Below, one piece after another: positions 24,502-34,735 of a stretch of 64,000 nucleotides of DNA. Source of the DNA: CAVTWY01 sp963738575 (lineage in GTDB: Bacteria; Pseudomonadota; Gammaproteobacteria; Burkholderiales; Burkholderiaceae_C); NCBI GenBank assembly GCA_963738575.1, contig CAVTWY010000001.1:846986-910985 (forward strand), in the 5' to 3' direction. Position numbers and translations under genes: made by a program. The notes below the pieces were generated by a model that ran no database searches, was not told the DNA's origin, and was given only the letters and a program-made list of their open reading frames with translations. How positions within the stretch are numbered: position 1 is the stretch's first letter; every line of letters begins with the position of its first letter.

Positions 24502-25977
24502 ATGGCGCTTCAATCGCTCTCCAAGCTCAGTTTTTTCTGGCACGACTACGAAACCTTTGGCCGGGTGCCGCGCACCGACCGACCCGCCCAGTTTGCCGGC
24601 GTGCGCACCGACGAGGCCCTGGAAGAGGTGGCGCCACCCGTGGTGGTCTATTGCCAACCCGCGCCCGATTCGCTGCCCGACCCAGAAGCCTGCCTGTTGA
24701 CCGGCATCACCCCCAGCGTGGCGCTGGCGCGGGGCGTGCCCGAGTATCAATTTGCCGACACCGTCATGAAGGCTTTGTCCAAGCCCGGAACGGTGGGGGT
24801 GGGGTACAACAGCCTGCGATTTGACGACGAGGTCACCCGGTTTTTGTTTTGGCGCAACTTGCTGGAGCCCTACGCCCGCGAGTGGCAAAACGACTGCGGG
24901 CGCTGGGACCTGATGGATGTGCTGCGTGCTTGTTATGCCTTGCGCCCGGGCGGGCTGCAGTGGCCCAAGCACGAAGACGGGCGAGCGTCCTTCAAGCTCG
25001 AGCACCTGACCCGTGCCAACGGCATTGAGCATGCCGACGCGCACGACGCCTTGGCCGATGTGCGCGCCACCTTGGCGCTGGCGCGACGCGTCAAGCAAGA
25101 ACAGCCTCGGTTGTGGGACTTCGCCCTGAAGTTGCGTCGCAAGCAAGCGGTGATGGACGAGATCGCGGGTGCACAGATGCGGGGCGAGCCGCTGATCCAC
25201 ATCTCGGGGCGCTACGCAGCCGACCGTGGATGCATCGCCTTGGTGTGGCCGCTGGCGCCGCACCCCAACAACAAAAACGAGCTGATTGTTTGGGACCTGG
25301 CGCACAACCCGACTGAGTTGTTCAACCTCAGCGCCGCCACCATCAAAGAGCGCCTTTTTGCGCGTGCTGATGCCTTGCCCGAAGGCCAGACGCGCCTGCC
25401 CGTCAAGACCATTCGGTTGAACCGCTCGCCCATGGTGATTGGAAACCTCAAGACCCTGAGTGACGAGGTGGCCGCGCGCTGGAACATCGACGTGGCGCAA
25501 GCGCGCCGCCATGCGGAGGTGGCTGCCACCAAAGTGGCGTCGATGGCGGGTGTGTGGCCCGAGGTTTTTACAGCGCCGGCCTTGGCGCCGCACGATGTCG
25601 ACGAGGACTTGTACGGCGGCTTTGTGAATGATGGCGACCGCCGCCAACTGCAACGCTTGCGCTCGATGGCCCCAGACGCCATGGCCGACCACCACCCCAT
25701 GTTTCATGACGACCGGTTGGAAGAGCTGGTGTTTCGATTTCGGGCCAGAAACTTCCCCCACACGCTGCATGAAGCCGACCAAGCGCGTTGGCGCGCCCAT
25801 CGTGTTGCCAAGTTGGTGGACGGCACGATGGGGGCACGCAAGCTCAGTGAATTTTTGGCCTCGCTCGATGCGCTCGAGATGAGCCAGGACTTGCCAGGCC
25901 ATGACGCGCCAGCCACGCTGCGCGCACGCGACATCCTTGACTCGCTGAGGGCATACGCTCGCAGCATCACTCCCTGA
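24502..25977 (+). CDS. sbcB: Exodeoxyribonuclease I
   Basis: The 491-residue 3'-5' single-strand exonuclease belongs to the DEDDh family. The first catalytic motif is FFWHDYETFGRVPR (about 10-23). The second is around GYNSLRFDDEVTRFLFWRN, and the third is in EHADAHDALADVRATLALAR (the conserved H-x4-D). The SH3-like and helical C-terminal domains of ExoI follow (KTIRLNRSPMV, LPGHDAPATLRARDIL). The ATG at 24502 (MALQSLSKLSFFWHDYETFG) is preferred over GTG at 24493. It functions in mismatch repair and recombination; single gene. Confidence 0.93.
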   Translation: MALQSLSKLSFFWHDYETFGRVPRTDRPAQFAGVRTDEALEEVAPPVVVYCQPAPDSLPDPEACLLTGITPSVALARGVPEYQFADTVMKALSKPGTVGVGYNSLRFDDEVTRFLFWRNLLEPYAREWQNDCGRWDLMDVLRACYALRPGGLQWPKHEDGRASFKLEHLTRANGIEHADAHDALADVRATLALARRVKQEQPRLWDFALKLRRKQAVMDEIAGAQMRGEPLIHISGRYAADRGCIALVWPLAPHPNNKNELIVWDLAHNPTELFNLSAATIKERLFARADALPEGQTRLPVKTIRLNRSPMVIGNLKTLSDEVAARWNIDVAQARRHAEVAATKVASMAGVWPEVFTAPALAPHDVDEDLYGGFVNDGDRRQLQRLRSMAPDAMADHHPMFHDDRLEELVFRFRARNFPHTLHEADQARWRAHRVAKLVDGTMGARKLSEFLASLDALEMSQDLPGHDAPATLRARDILDSLRAYARSITP

Positions 25978-25991
25978 CAACCGGCCCTCCC

Positions 25992-27278
25992 TTGACGCCA
26001 GCAGAGACCATCAACCCCGACAGCCGTGAGTCTTGGCTGAGGTTGGCGGCGTCGCTGGGCCTGATGACGATCGGCAGTGGTGCCATGTACGTTGTCGCCG
26101 TGATACTGCCGTCGGTGCAGGCCACGTTTGGGGTGGGACGGTCAGACGCCTCACTGCCGTACACCGCGCTGATGATTGGTTTCGGTTTTGGCGGCTTGTT
26201 CATGGGGCGTTTGGCGGATCGGTTTGGCGTGATGGTGCCGGCCTTGGTGGGCGCCACGGGTTTGGCCAGTGGCTACGCCATCGCTTCGACCGCCGACGGC
26301 ATTGGCTCGTTCTCGCTGGTGCACGGCGTGTTGATAGGCTTTGCGGGGGCGTCCGCCACCTTTGGGCCGCTGGTGGCCGACACGTCGCTGTGGTTTGACA
26401 AGCGACGTGGCATTGCCGTGGCCATATGTGCCAGCGGCAACTACGTGGCCGGGGCGATTTGGCCACCTGTGGTTCAAACCCTGGTTGAGCAGCATGGCTG
26501 GCGAAGCACTTACCTTGTCATTGCAGCCGTTTGTGCCTTGACGATGCCGCCGCTGGCGTTGTTGCTGCGCAAACGCGCGGTGCTGCCAACGGTTGCAGAC
26601 CCTGCCGCCACCAACGCGACGCCATTGGCTGCGTCAACCGGCGCGGCAACGGGTGTGCCACCCGGCATGGCGTTGGATCGTTCGAGGCCCTTCGGCATGT
26701 CGATCAACAGCGCACTGGCGTTGCTGTGTTTGGCCGGGGTGTCATGCTGCGTGGCCATGGCCATGCCGCAAGTTCACATCGTGGCCTATTGCAGCGACTT
26801 GGGCTACGGCGCCGCGCGTGGTGCCCAGATGATGTCGCTGATGCTGGGTTTTGGGGTGCTGAGCCGACTGCTGTCGGGCGCCATCTGTGATCGCATCGGT
26901 GGGCTGCGAACCTTGATGTTGGGGTCGGCGTTGCAGGGGTTGGCGCTGCTGTTGTTTTTGCCGTTTGACGGCATGGTGTCGCTCTACATCATTTCGATGC
27001 TGTTTGGGCTCTTCCAGGGCGGAATCGTGCCGAGCTACGCCATCATCGTGCGGGAGTATTTTCCGGTGGCCAATGTGGCGGTGCGCGTCAGCGCGGCCCT
27101 GACGGCCACGCTGATTGGCATGGCGCTGGGGGGATGGCTGTCAGGCAAGATATTTGACTTGACGGGCTCGTACGACGCAGCGTTCATCAACGGCATCGGT
27201 TGGAACTTGCTCAACCTGACCATCGCCTTCACACTGTGGCGACGCGTGCGTGCTGCCCGTCGCAAGCAGCACGCCTAA
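25992..27278 (+). CDS. Major facilitator superfamily transporter
   Basis: 428 residues with twelve predicted helices and a central loop of about 50 residues (190-235). The loop 2-3 motif GGLFMGRLADRFGV is the standard MFS motif A. The pattern PSVQATFGVGRSDASLPYTA and ADTSLWFDKRRGIAVAICAS is that of the oxalate/formate-antiporter-like and monocarboxylate porter group. The frame begins at a TTG codon at 25992, 14 nt after the sbcB stop; no good ribosome site is seen, so the start is uncertain. The substrate is probably an organic anion. Confidence 0.85.
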   Translation: MTPAETINPDSRESWLRLAASLGLMTIGSGAMYVVAVILPSVQATFGVGRSDASLPYTALMIGFGFGGLFMGRLADRFGVMVPALVGATGLASGYAIASTADGIGSFSLVHGVLIGFAGASATFGPLVADTSLWFDKRRGIAVAICASGNYVAGAIWPPVVQTLVEQHGWRSTYLVIAAVCALTMPPLALLLRKRAVLPTVADPAATNATPLAASTGAATGVPPGMALDRSRPFGMSINSALALLCLAGVSCCVAMAMPQVHIVAYCSDLGYGAARGAQMMSLMLGFGVLSRLLSGAICDRIGGLRTLMLGSALQGLALLLFLPFDGMVSLYIISMLFGLFQGGIVPSYAIIVREYFPVANVAVRVSAALTATLIGMALGGWLSGKIFDLTGSYDAAFINGIGWNLLNLTIAFTLWRRVRAARRKQHA

Positions 27279-27297
27279 CCTCGTAAAGCAGCGGTTG

Positions 27298-27753
27298 TCA
27301 GTTGCTAAGCAAGCCCACCTTGGGTGCCGTTTCAGCCGCTGACTTTTGCTGAGCGTGCACACAATCGTCCACCAAGCGTTGGCCGACTTTGTTGTCCAGC
27401 AACATCGACTTGTTGGCGATTTGAACCATCAGCGTGCGCCCCGATACGTCTTCCAAGCGAACGGCGCCCGTTGACGAAAGCACGGGCTTCATCGTGAAGC
27501 GGTAACGCTTGAAGGCCACTTCAGCGTAGCCCTCGGTCTTGTGGGGCGTGATGGCCAGCGACTGACCCAGCTCGCACTGGTAGTCGCCCAGATGCACCAA
27601 TTTGTAGGCGTGCAATTGCTCGGGCGACGCTGCCGCCAATTGCTTGGACGGCGGCAGTTGCTTTTCTTTCTTGGCCACGGCGTCGGTGGCATAGGTGGCG
27701 GCGGTTAGGCCGACGATCAAAGCGGCCGTGGCGATCATTGCGTGTCTTGACAT
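27298..27753 (-). CDS. Exported hypothetical protein, MliC-like
   Basis: 151 residues. The signal peptide (residues 1-27, MIATAALIVGLTAATYATDA) is followed by a charged linker and a beta-rich domain: DYQCELGQSLAITPHKTEGY, FTMKPVLSSTGAVRLED, MLLDNKVGQRLVDDCVHA. The pattern of a C-containing first strand, a strand with YAEVAFK and a late C resembles the periplasmic C-type lysozyme inhibitor (MliC) fold, but the identity is weak. Two cysteines could form a disulfide. GGAG lies upstream of the ATG at 27753. Confidence 0.65.
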   Translation of the reverse strand: MSRHAMIATAALIVGLTAATYATDAVAKKEKQLPPSKQLAAASPEQLHAYKLVHLGDYQCELGQSLAITPHKTEGYAEVAFKRYRFTMKPVLSSTGAVRLEDVSGRTLMVQIANKSMLLDNKVGQRLVDDCVHAQQKSAAETAPKVGLLSN

Positions 27754-27948
27754 AGGGGGGCTCCGTGAGTGAAGGCAAAGGTTTTTGCAGCGGTGGTCAT
27801 TTTGAGACCAGCCATGGGGATTTGGGTGCAGCCAACATCAAACACTCGTAGCAGGACGTTGCAGACGCTCGCTGGGCTTGCACTTGGCGTGAAGTAATGC
27901 GCTTCGGGGTGCTCATCGGGCGTTGCCGTGATGGGGGGTGCCCGTTGC

Positions 27949-28977
27949 TCAGCGGCGACCCACGTTGTTTTGCGCGTGCATCGGCATGACAGCCGGGCTG
28001 GCATCGAACCAGCGCCTGCGAACCTCTTCGGGCAGTTGGGGGCCGTGCGTGAACGTGGTGCGGTGCGCACGCTCGATCACGCGCCAAAAGTAGCGGTAAC
28101 TGGCCCGGTCGTGCAAGGTTTCGTGGAGCTTGATGGGTGCCCATTGCGCCTCCTGGGCCGCCAAAATAATGTCAATCGCCAAGTCGACCTCGGCCGTGCT
28201 GGGCGTGAAGGCCTCAACGATGGGACGGATCTGCGCGGGGTGAATGCTCCACATGCGGGTGTAGCCCAACTCACGACACGCGCGGCCTGCGGCTTTTTCA
28301 AGGGCCGAGAGGTGCTTGAACTCGGTCACGACGCAGTGCGACGGCACCTTGCCATGCCCGAGGCAAGCCGCCGCGATTTCGAGCTTGGCGCGCAACACCA
28401 AGGGGTGGTCAAACTGCCCATGGGCTGACATGGCGCTGGCAGGGATGGCGCCGCGGTGGGCCGAGACAAAGTCCATCAGACCAAACGACAACGACTCGAT
28501 GCGCGGATGGGCGGCAAGTGCCTGCACCTCGCGCAAAGCGCCGTGCGTCTCGACCAACGCGTGCAGCGGGACGTTGGCAGCGCCAGCAGCGTCCAACGCG
28601 GCCGCGCAGCGCTGGACATCGGCCACGCCCACGGGTTTGGGCAACATCACATAGGCTGGCTTGGTGGCGCCACCCACGGCAATGGCAAGCACTTCGTCAA
28701 ATTTGGGGTGTTCGACCGGCAAGATGCGAACGCCCACCCGCCCAAAGTGGTTCAAGCTGCCGCCCAGCATGGTTTGGATCATGTGCGCATGGTCCGTTTC
28801 GCCGCCCACGGGTGCACCGTCTTCGTTGTCGAGCGTCACGTCAAACACGGGGCCCAGCTCGTGTTGCAGCGCCAGCGCCTTGCGCATGCGGTCTTCAACA
28901 CCGGCGTAGTGATCGCAAACGGGCAAGTCGCTGTGGGCGCGCTCGTTGGGTTCGAGAAGGGCTTGACTGGGATGCAT
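27949..28977 (-). CDS. HpcH/HpaI (CitE-like) lyase
   Basis: About 342 residues of a TIM-barrel CoA-ester lyase family (citrate lyase beta, L-malyl-CoA and beta-methylmalyl-CoA lyases). Seen are DVTLDNEDGAPVGGETDHAH (metal-binding E and D), RVGVRILPVEHPKFDEVLAI, MLPKPVGVADVQ, LHALVETHGALREVQALAAH (ETxxA) and GYTRMWSIHPAQIRPIVEAF. I chose ATG 28977, which has AGGA 8 nt upstream (MHPSQALLEPNERAHSDLPV); starts at 28998 or TTG 29022 are possible. It is likely a malyl-CoA-type or citramalyl-CoA lyase. No partner gene is adjacent. Confidence 0.85.
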   Translation of the reverse strand: MHPSQALLEPNERAHSDLPVCDHYAGVEDRMRKALALQHELGPVFDVTLDNEDGAPVGGETDHAHMIQTMLGGSLNHFGRVGVRILPVEHPKFDEVLAIAVGGATKPAYVMLPKPVGVADVQRCAAALDAAGAANVPLHALVETHGALREVQALAAHPRIESLSFGLMDFVSAHRGAIPASAMSAHGQFDHPLVLRAKLEIAAACLGHGKVPSHCVVTEFKHLSALEKAAGRACRELGYTRMWSIHPAQIRPIVEAFTPSTAEVDLAIDIILAAQEAQWAPIKLHETLHDRASYRYFWRVIERAHRTTFTHGPQLPEEVRRRWFDASPAVMPMHAQNNVGRR

Positions 28978-29137
28978 GGCGGCGTCCTGGGGTGGCATGG
29001 CGTGCGGTTGAGCACTTGTCAAGTCTCGATTGTGAACGCCCTGGCTTCAAGTTGCCACTGGTCGCGCGGCATGGTGGTGCTGCTATCGTTGTCGGTCGCG
29101 CCGCAGTCGAAGGGACTGCAGGCCGCCAGGAGACTGC

Positions 29138-30562
<1,425 letters not shown>

Positions 30563-30566
30563 GGGG

Positions 30567-30593
30567 GTCGGCGCGCTGACGCAGCGCACCGAC
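30567..30593. terminator. Bidirectional hairpin between gnd and mdh
   Basis: GTCGGCGCGCTG, loop ACG, CAGCGCACCGAC form a 12-pair stem with one C-A mismatch in the 46-nt gap of two convergent genes. The T-tract is weak (CACCTTTC), so this is a probable rather than strong terminator. Confidence 0.55.
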
Positions 30594-30608
30594 ACCTTTC
30601 GAATCGGA

Positions 30609-31598
30609 TTAGAGCAAGTGCTTCACGCCGTCTTGTTCGCCCTGCAATTCGGCCAGCGTTTTGTTGATGCACTCTTGCGAGAAGGCATCAATCGGCAAGT
30701 CTTTGACGATGGTGTACTTGCCGCCAGCGGTGGTGACGGGGTAGCCAAACATCACATCTTTGGGGATGCCGTACTCGCCATTGCTGGCGATGCCCATGGT
30801 CACCCATTCGCCGTTGGTGCCCAGGGCCCAATCGCGCATGTGGTCGATGGCAGCATTGGCTGCCGATGCGGCCGACGACAGGCCACGTGCCTCGATGATG
30901 GCGGCACCACGCTTGCCCACGGTTGGCAAGAAAGTGTCCTTGTTCCAAACCTGGTCGTTGATCATGTCTTTGACGGGTTTGCCGTCAATGGTGGCAAAAC
31001 GGTAGTCGGCGTACATCGTTGGTGAGTGGTTGCCCCAAACGGCCATCTTCTTGATGCTGGCAACAGGATTGCCCGTTTTTGCCGCAATTTGCGACAGCGC
31101 ACGGTTGTGGTCGAGACGCAGCATGGCCGTGAAGTTCTCGCGCGGCAGGCTTGGGGCGCTCTTCATGGCGATGTAGGCGTTGGTATTGGCCGGGTTGCCT
31201 ACCACCAAAACCTTGACGCCTCGCGATGCCACACTGTCAAGCGCCTTGCCTTGGGCGGTGAAAATCTGGGCGTTGGCGGCCAGCAAGTCGGCGCGTTCCA
31301 TGCCGGGGCCGCGGGGGCGGGCGCCCACAAGCAAGGCGTAGTCGGTGTCTTTGAAGGCCGTCATCGGATCGCTATGCGCTTCCATGCCCACCAGCAGCGG
31401 GAAGGCACAGTCTTGCAACTCCATCATCACACCGGAAAGTGCCTTTTGCGCCTTTTCGTCGGGGATCTCCAGCAACTGAAGAATGACCGGCTGATCTTTG
31501 CCAAGCATCTCACCCGAGGCGATGCGAAACAGCAGGGCGTAGCCAATTTGGCCTGCGGCGCCGGTAACGGCAACGCGAGCGGGCTTCTTGGTGGACAT
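30609..31598 (-). CDS. mdh: Malate dehydrogenase
   Basis: The 329-residue NAD-dependent malate dehydrogenase is of the two-domain type widespread in beta-proteobacteria. RVAVTGAAGQIGYALLFRIA is the dinucleotide-binding motif, VGARPRGPGMERADLL the mobile active-site loop with substrate arginines, and KMAVWGNHSPTMYADYRF carries the catalytic histidine. The start at ATG 31598 (MSTKKPARVAV) has AAGGAG upstream. It is divergent from the sdh operon across a 302-nt intergenic region and functionally continuous with it (malate to oxaloacetate). Confidence 0.97.
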   Translation of the reverse strand: MSTKKPARVAVTGAAGQIGYALLFRIASGEMLGKDQPVILQLLEIPDEKAQKALSGVMMELQDCAFPLLVGMEAHSDPMTAFKDTDYALLVGARPRGPGMERADLLAANAQIFTAQGKALDSVASRGVKVLVVGNPANTNAYIAMKSAPSLPRENFTAMLRLDHNRALSQIAAKTGNPVASIKKMAVWGNHSPTMYADYRFATIDGKPVKDMINDQVWNKDTFLPTVGKRGAAIIEARGLSSAASAANAAIDHMRDWALGTNGEWVTMGIASNGEYGIPKDVMFGYPVTTAGGKYTIVKDLPIDAFSQECINKTLAELQGEQDGVKHLL

Positions 31599-31900
31599 GG
31601 GCAAGACTCCTTGAGTCAGAGTTAAAAAATGGGGGTGGGCGGCTGATTGGCTACACCCACGGCAGAGTTTAGGTCAGGCGGTGGACAGACCGTTGCGTTC
31701 TACCCAGACCGTTCACCACCAAACCCTGGACTGGGTGGGCTCAAACCCAGCCTGCGCGTTTTTACGTAAGGTTTGGCGCCTGGGGGCGACTGCAACCCGC
31801 GCATGGGTGCTCGGCGTGTGCTGCCTTGACAACCCTGAAGTGTGTTCGAGGTCAGCACGGACATAGAATCAAAAGCTATTTGACACTTTGCGGCACCAAC
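31599..31900. promoter_or_regulatory. Divergent mdh/sdh promoter region
   Basis: 302 nt without a gene between mdh (minus) and sdhC (plus). Candidate plus-strand elements are TTGACA at 31826-31831 and TAGAAT at 31864-31869, but their spacing (32 nt) is wrong for one promoter, so no promoter is assigned with certainty. A palindromic GC-rich stretch lies at 31735-31756. Nothing else is seen. Confidence 0.35.
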
Positions 31901-32341
31901 ATGGCAGAAGCCACGACAAAAACCCGACCCAAAGTCCGCCCCGGCGAGGCCATGCGTTTGCCCGAGGCGATCCAGTACCGTTTGCCGCCTGCGGGCATCG
32001 TGTCGATCTTGCACCGCGCCAGTGGCTTGCTGATGTTTGCCCTGATGCCGCTGTTGATCTGGATGTTCGACAAAAGCGTCACGTCCGAAATTTCATACGA
32101 CACTTTTTTGAGCGCCTTTTCCAAAGGGCTGTGGATCTTCCCTGGCTTCTTCATCAAGCTGGTGTGCCTGGCGCTCATTTGGGCCTACCTGCACCACTTC
32201 ATTGCAGGGGTGCGCCACCTGTGGATGGACATGACGCACAGTGTGAGCAAAGAGCAGGGGCGTATCTCGGCGCTCATCACGCTCGGTCTGAGCGTCTTCC
32301 TAACCCTCATCCTGATGGGCAAGCTTTTTGGTTGGTACTGA
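31901..32341 (+). CDS. sdhC: Succinate dehydrogenase cytochrome b556 subunit
   Basis: 146 residues with three membrane helices. The family motif SILHRASGLLMFALMPLLIW (about 40-59) contains the quinone-site serine/arginine and the H-R-x-S-G pattern; HHFIAGVRHLWMDM carries the haem-ligand histidine of helix 2. The ATG at 31901 (MAEATTKTRPKVRPGEAMRL) was chosen; the RPLSP-like N-terminal motif appears as QYRLPP. It is the first gene of sdhCDAB-sdhE-gltA. Confidence 0.95.
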   Translation: MAEATTKTRPKVRPGEAMRLPEAIQYRLPPAGIVSILHRASGLLMFALMPLLIWMFDKSVTSEISYDTFLSAFSKGLWIFPGFFIKLVCLALIWAYLHHFIAGVRHLWMDMTHSVSKEQGRISALITLGLSVFLTLILMGKLFGWY

Positions 32342-32437
32342 TGGCCCCCACGCTCACTTCGTTCGCTGCCCCCCGAGGGGGCCCAGCGGCCTTCGGAGCG
32401 GCCGTGCGGCCGCTGTGGGTTCTTTTTAATTGAAGCT
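32342..32437. repeat. Comamonadaceae-type intergenic hairpin repeat, possible attenuator
   Basis: GCCCCC-CGA-GGGGGC (32368-32382) forms a perfect six-pair GC stem preceded by CGCTCACTTCGTTCGCTG. Repeats of this form are common between genes in Comamonadaceae as I recall. A second stem follows: CCCAGCGGCC (32383-32392) against GGCCGCTGTGGG (32408-32419), with a two-base bulge, then TTCTTTTT. A GC stem followed by a T-run inside an operon has the form of an intrinsic terminator or attenuator. Confidence 0.6.
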
Positions 32438-32441
32438 GGTT

Positions 32442-32807
32442 ATGGCACAACAAAATTATGGTTCGAAGCGCTTGGTGGTGGGCGCGCACTACGGGCTGAA
32501 AGATTGGCTCGCGCAGCGCATCACGGCGGTGTTGATGGCGGTTTACACGCTGGTGCTGTTGGTGCAGGTCGTGTTTGGCGCCAAGATGGGTTACGCCAAA
32601 TGGGCTGGCATTTTTTCGCAGCAGTGGATGAAGTTCTTGACCTTCATCGTCATCCTTGCCTTGCTGATGCACGTGTGGGTGGGCATGCGCGACATCTGGA
32701 TGGACTATGTCAAGCCGGCGGGTGTCAAGCTGGTGCTGCAAGTGGTCACGCTGGGCTGGCTGGTGGGCTGTGCCGGCTGGGCTGTGCAGGTGCTGTGGCG
32801 ACTGTGA
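32442..32807 (+). CDS. sdhD: Succinate dehydrogenase hydrophobic membrane anchor subunit
   Basis: 121 residues, three membrane helices. The signatures GAHYGLKDWLAQRITAVLMA (quinone-site arginine region) and LLMHVWVGMRDIWMDYVKP (haem-ligand histidine, D-Y motif) are those of SdhD. ATG at 32442 follows TGAAGC. It is separated from sdhC by 100 nt containing a hairpin repeat, an unusual spacing within the operon. Confidence 0.93.
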   Translation: MAQQNYGSKRLVVGAHYGLKDWLAQRITAVLMAVYTLVLLVQVVFGAKMGYAKWAGIFSQQWMKFLTFIVILALLMHVWVGMRDIWMDYVKPAGVKLVLQVVTLGWLVGCAGWAVQVLWRL

Positions 32808-32900
32808 TGGTCCCTGCACGCCAAAAAGCGGTGCGCGGCCGCCTCGGTGGCCTCTTGAGCCGCATCGCTGTTATCGAGCAATGTGAACTGGAAATCTGAA

Positions 32901-34685
32901 ATGGCATCTGTTGCAAAGCGAAAATTTGATGTGGTGATCGTCGGTGCCGGTGGATCGGGCATGCGCGCATCCCTTCAGCTGGCACGTGCTGGGCTCAACG
33001 TGGCGGTGTTGTCCAAGGTTTTCCCCACGCGGTCGCACACCGTTGCTGCGCAAGGGGGCATCGGGGCGTCACTTGGCAACATGAGCGAAGACAACTGGCA
33101 CTATCACTTTTACGACACCGTCAAGGGCTCAGACTGGCTGGGCGACCAAGACGCCATCGAATACATGTGCCGCGAAGCGCCCAAGGTGGTCTACGAGCTT
33201 GAGCACTTGGGCATGCCGTTTGACCGCAACCCCGACGGCACCATCTACCAGCGCCCGTTTGGCGGCCACACCGCCAACTACGGCGAAAAGCCTGTGCAAC
33301 GCGCGTGCGCTGCGGCCGACCGCACCGGCCATGCCATGCTGCACACGCTGTACCAGCAAAACGTCAAATCGCGCACCCAGTTTTTTGTGGAGTGGATGGC
33401 GCTTGACCTGATCCGCGACGCCGACGGCGACGTGGTGGGTGTCACGGCACTCGAGATGGAAACCGGCGAGACGCACATTTTTGAAGGCAAGACTGTGCTT
33501 TTGGCCACGGGGGGCGCGGGGCGCATATTTGCGGCTAGCACCAACGCCTTCATCAACACCGGTGACGGTTTGGGCATGGCGGCCCGTGCGGGTTTGCCGC
33601 TGGAAGACATGGAGTTTTGGCAGTTTCACCCCACGGGTGTGCACAACGCCGGTGTGCTGCTAACCGAAGGTTGTCGCGGTGAGGGCGCCATCCTTCGCAA
33701 CAGCAACGGCGAGCGCTTCATGGAGCGCTATGCCCCCACGCTCAAAGACTTGGCGCCGCGTGACTTCATCTCGCGTTGCATGGACCAAGAGATCAAAGAG
33801 GGGCGCGGCTGCGGCCCCAACAAAGACTACATCCAGCTCGACCTGACACACCTGGGCAGCGAGACCATCATGAAGCGCCTGCCCAGCGTGTTTGAGATCG
33901 GGCACAACTTTGCCAACGTCGACATCACCAAAGAGCCCATCCCCGTGGTGCCCACCATTCACTACCAGATGGGCGGCATCCCCACCAACATCCACGGGCA
34001 AGTGGTGGCACCGGCCCCTGACGGGTCGCAAAAAATCGTCAACGGTTTGTACGCCGTGGGTGAATGCGCTTGCGTGTCGGTGCACGGCGCCAACCGCTTG
34101 GGCACCAATTCGTTGCTTGATTTGCTGGTGTTTGGCCGCGCCGCTGGTAACCACATTGTTGAACACGCCAGCAAAACGTCGCACAAAGGGTTGCCCAAAA
34201 ACGCGGCTGACTTCTCGCTCTTCCGTTTGGCCAAGTTGGATGGCACCACCAGCGGCGAGTACGCGCAGGACGTTGCCAACGACATCCGCGCCGCCATGCA
34301 GCAGCACGCAGGCGTGTTTCGCACACAAGCCAGCATGGACGAGGGCGTGCAAAAAATCAACGCGCTTGCCAAACGCGTGGACGGCATCATGTTGGCCGAC
34401 AAGAGCCAGGTCTTCAACACAGCCCGCATCGAGGCCCTTGAGGTGGACAACCTGATCGAATGTGCCAAGGCCACCATGGTGTCGGCTGCGGCGCGCCACG
34501 AGAGTCGCGGGGCCCATTCGGTGGACGACTACGGCGACACCTCCGAATTCCCCAACGGTCGCAACGACGCGGTGTGGATGAAACACACCTTGTGGTTCAG
34601 CGAAGGCAATCGCCTCGACTACAAAGGCGTCAACCTCAAGCCACTGACGGTGGAGTCCATTCCACCCAAGGTGCGCTCGTTCTAG
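32901..34685 (+). CDS. sdhA: Succinate dehydrogenase flavoprotein subunit
   Basis: 594 residues, full length. KFDVVIVGAGGSGMRASLQL is the FAD-binding motif and TRSHTVAAQGGIGASLGN holds the histidine that binds FAD covalently. The active-site region includes HPTGVHNAGVLLTEGCRGEG, REDAPR-type residues in KDLAPRDFISR, and HYQMGGIPTNIHG. ATG at 32901 is preferred over GTG 32883. It catalyses succinate oxidation and is flavinated with help of SdhE, encoded three genes downstream. Confidence 0.97.
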   Translation: MASVAKRKFDVVIVGAGGSGMRASLQLARAGLNVAVLSKVFPTRSHTVAAQGGIGASLGNMSEDNWHYHFYDTVKGSDWLGDQDAIEYMCREAPKVVYELEHLGMPFDRNPDGTIYQRPFGGHTANYGEKPVQRACAAADRTGHAMLHTLYQQNVKSRTQFFVEWMALDLIRDADGDVVGVTALEMETGETHIFEGKTVLLATGGAGRIFAASTNAFINTGDGLGMAARAGLPLEDMEFWQFHPTGVHNAGVLLTEGCRGEGAILRNSNGERFMERYAPTLKDLAPRDFISRCMDQEIKEGRGCGPNKDYIQLDLTHLGSETIMKRLPSVFEIGHNFANVDITKEPIPVVPTIHYQMGGIPTNIHGQVVAPAPDGSQKIVNGLYAVGECACVSVHGANRLGTNSLLDLLVFGRAAGNHIVEHASKTSHKGLPKNAADFSLFRLAKLDGTTSGEYAQDVANDIRAAMQQHAGVFRTQASMDEGVQKINALAKRVDGIMLADKSQVFNTARIEALEVDNLIECAKATMVSAAARHESRGAHSVDDYGDTSEFPNGRNDAVWMKHTLWFSEGNRLDYKGVNLKPLTVESIPPKVRSF

Positions 34686-34735
34686 GCCGTCGCGCCATCT
34701 CTGCGACCGTCAACGCGCCACCCACCGAGAACACC

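Noticed and set aside
24484..25980. 498-codon minus-strand frame opposite exonuclease I
   Set aside because: The plus-strand frame has all ExoI motifs; the opposite frame has none.
31826..31869. TTGACA and TAGAAT as one sigma-70 promoter for sdhC
   Set aside because: The 32-nt spacing is far from the 16-18 nt needed.
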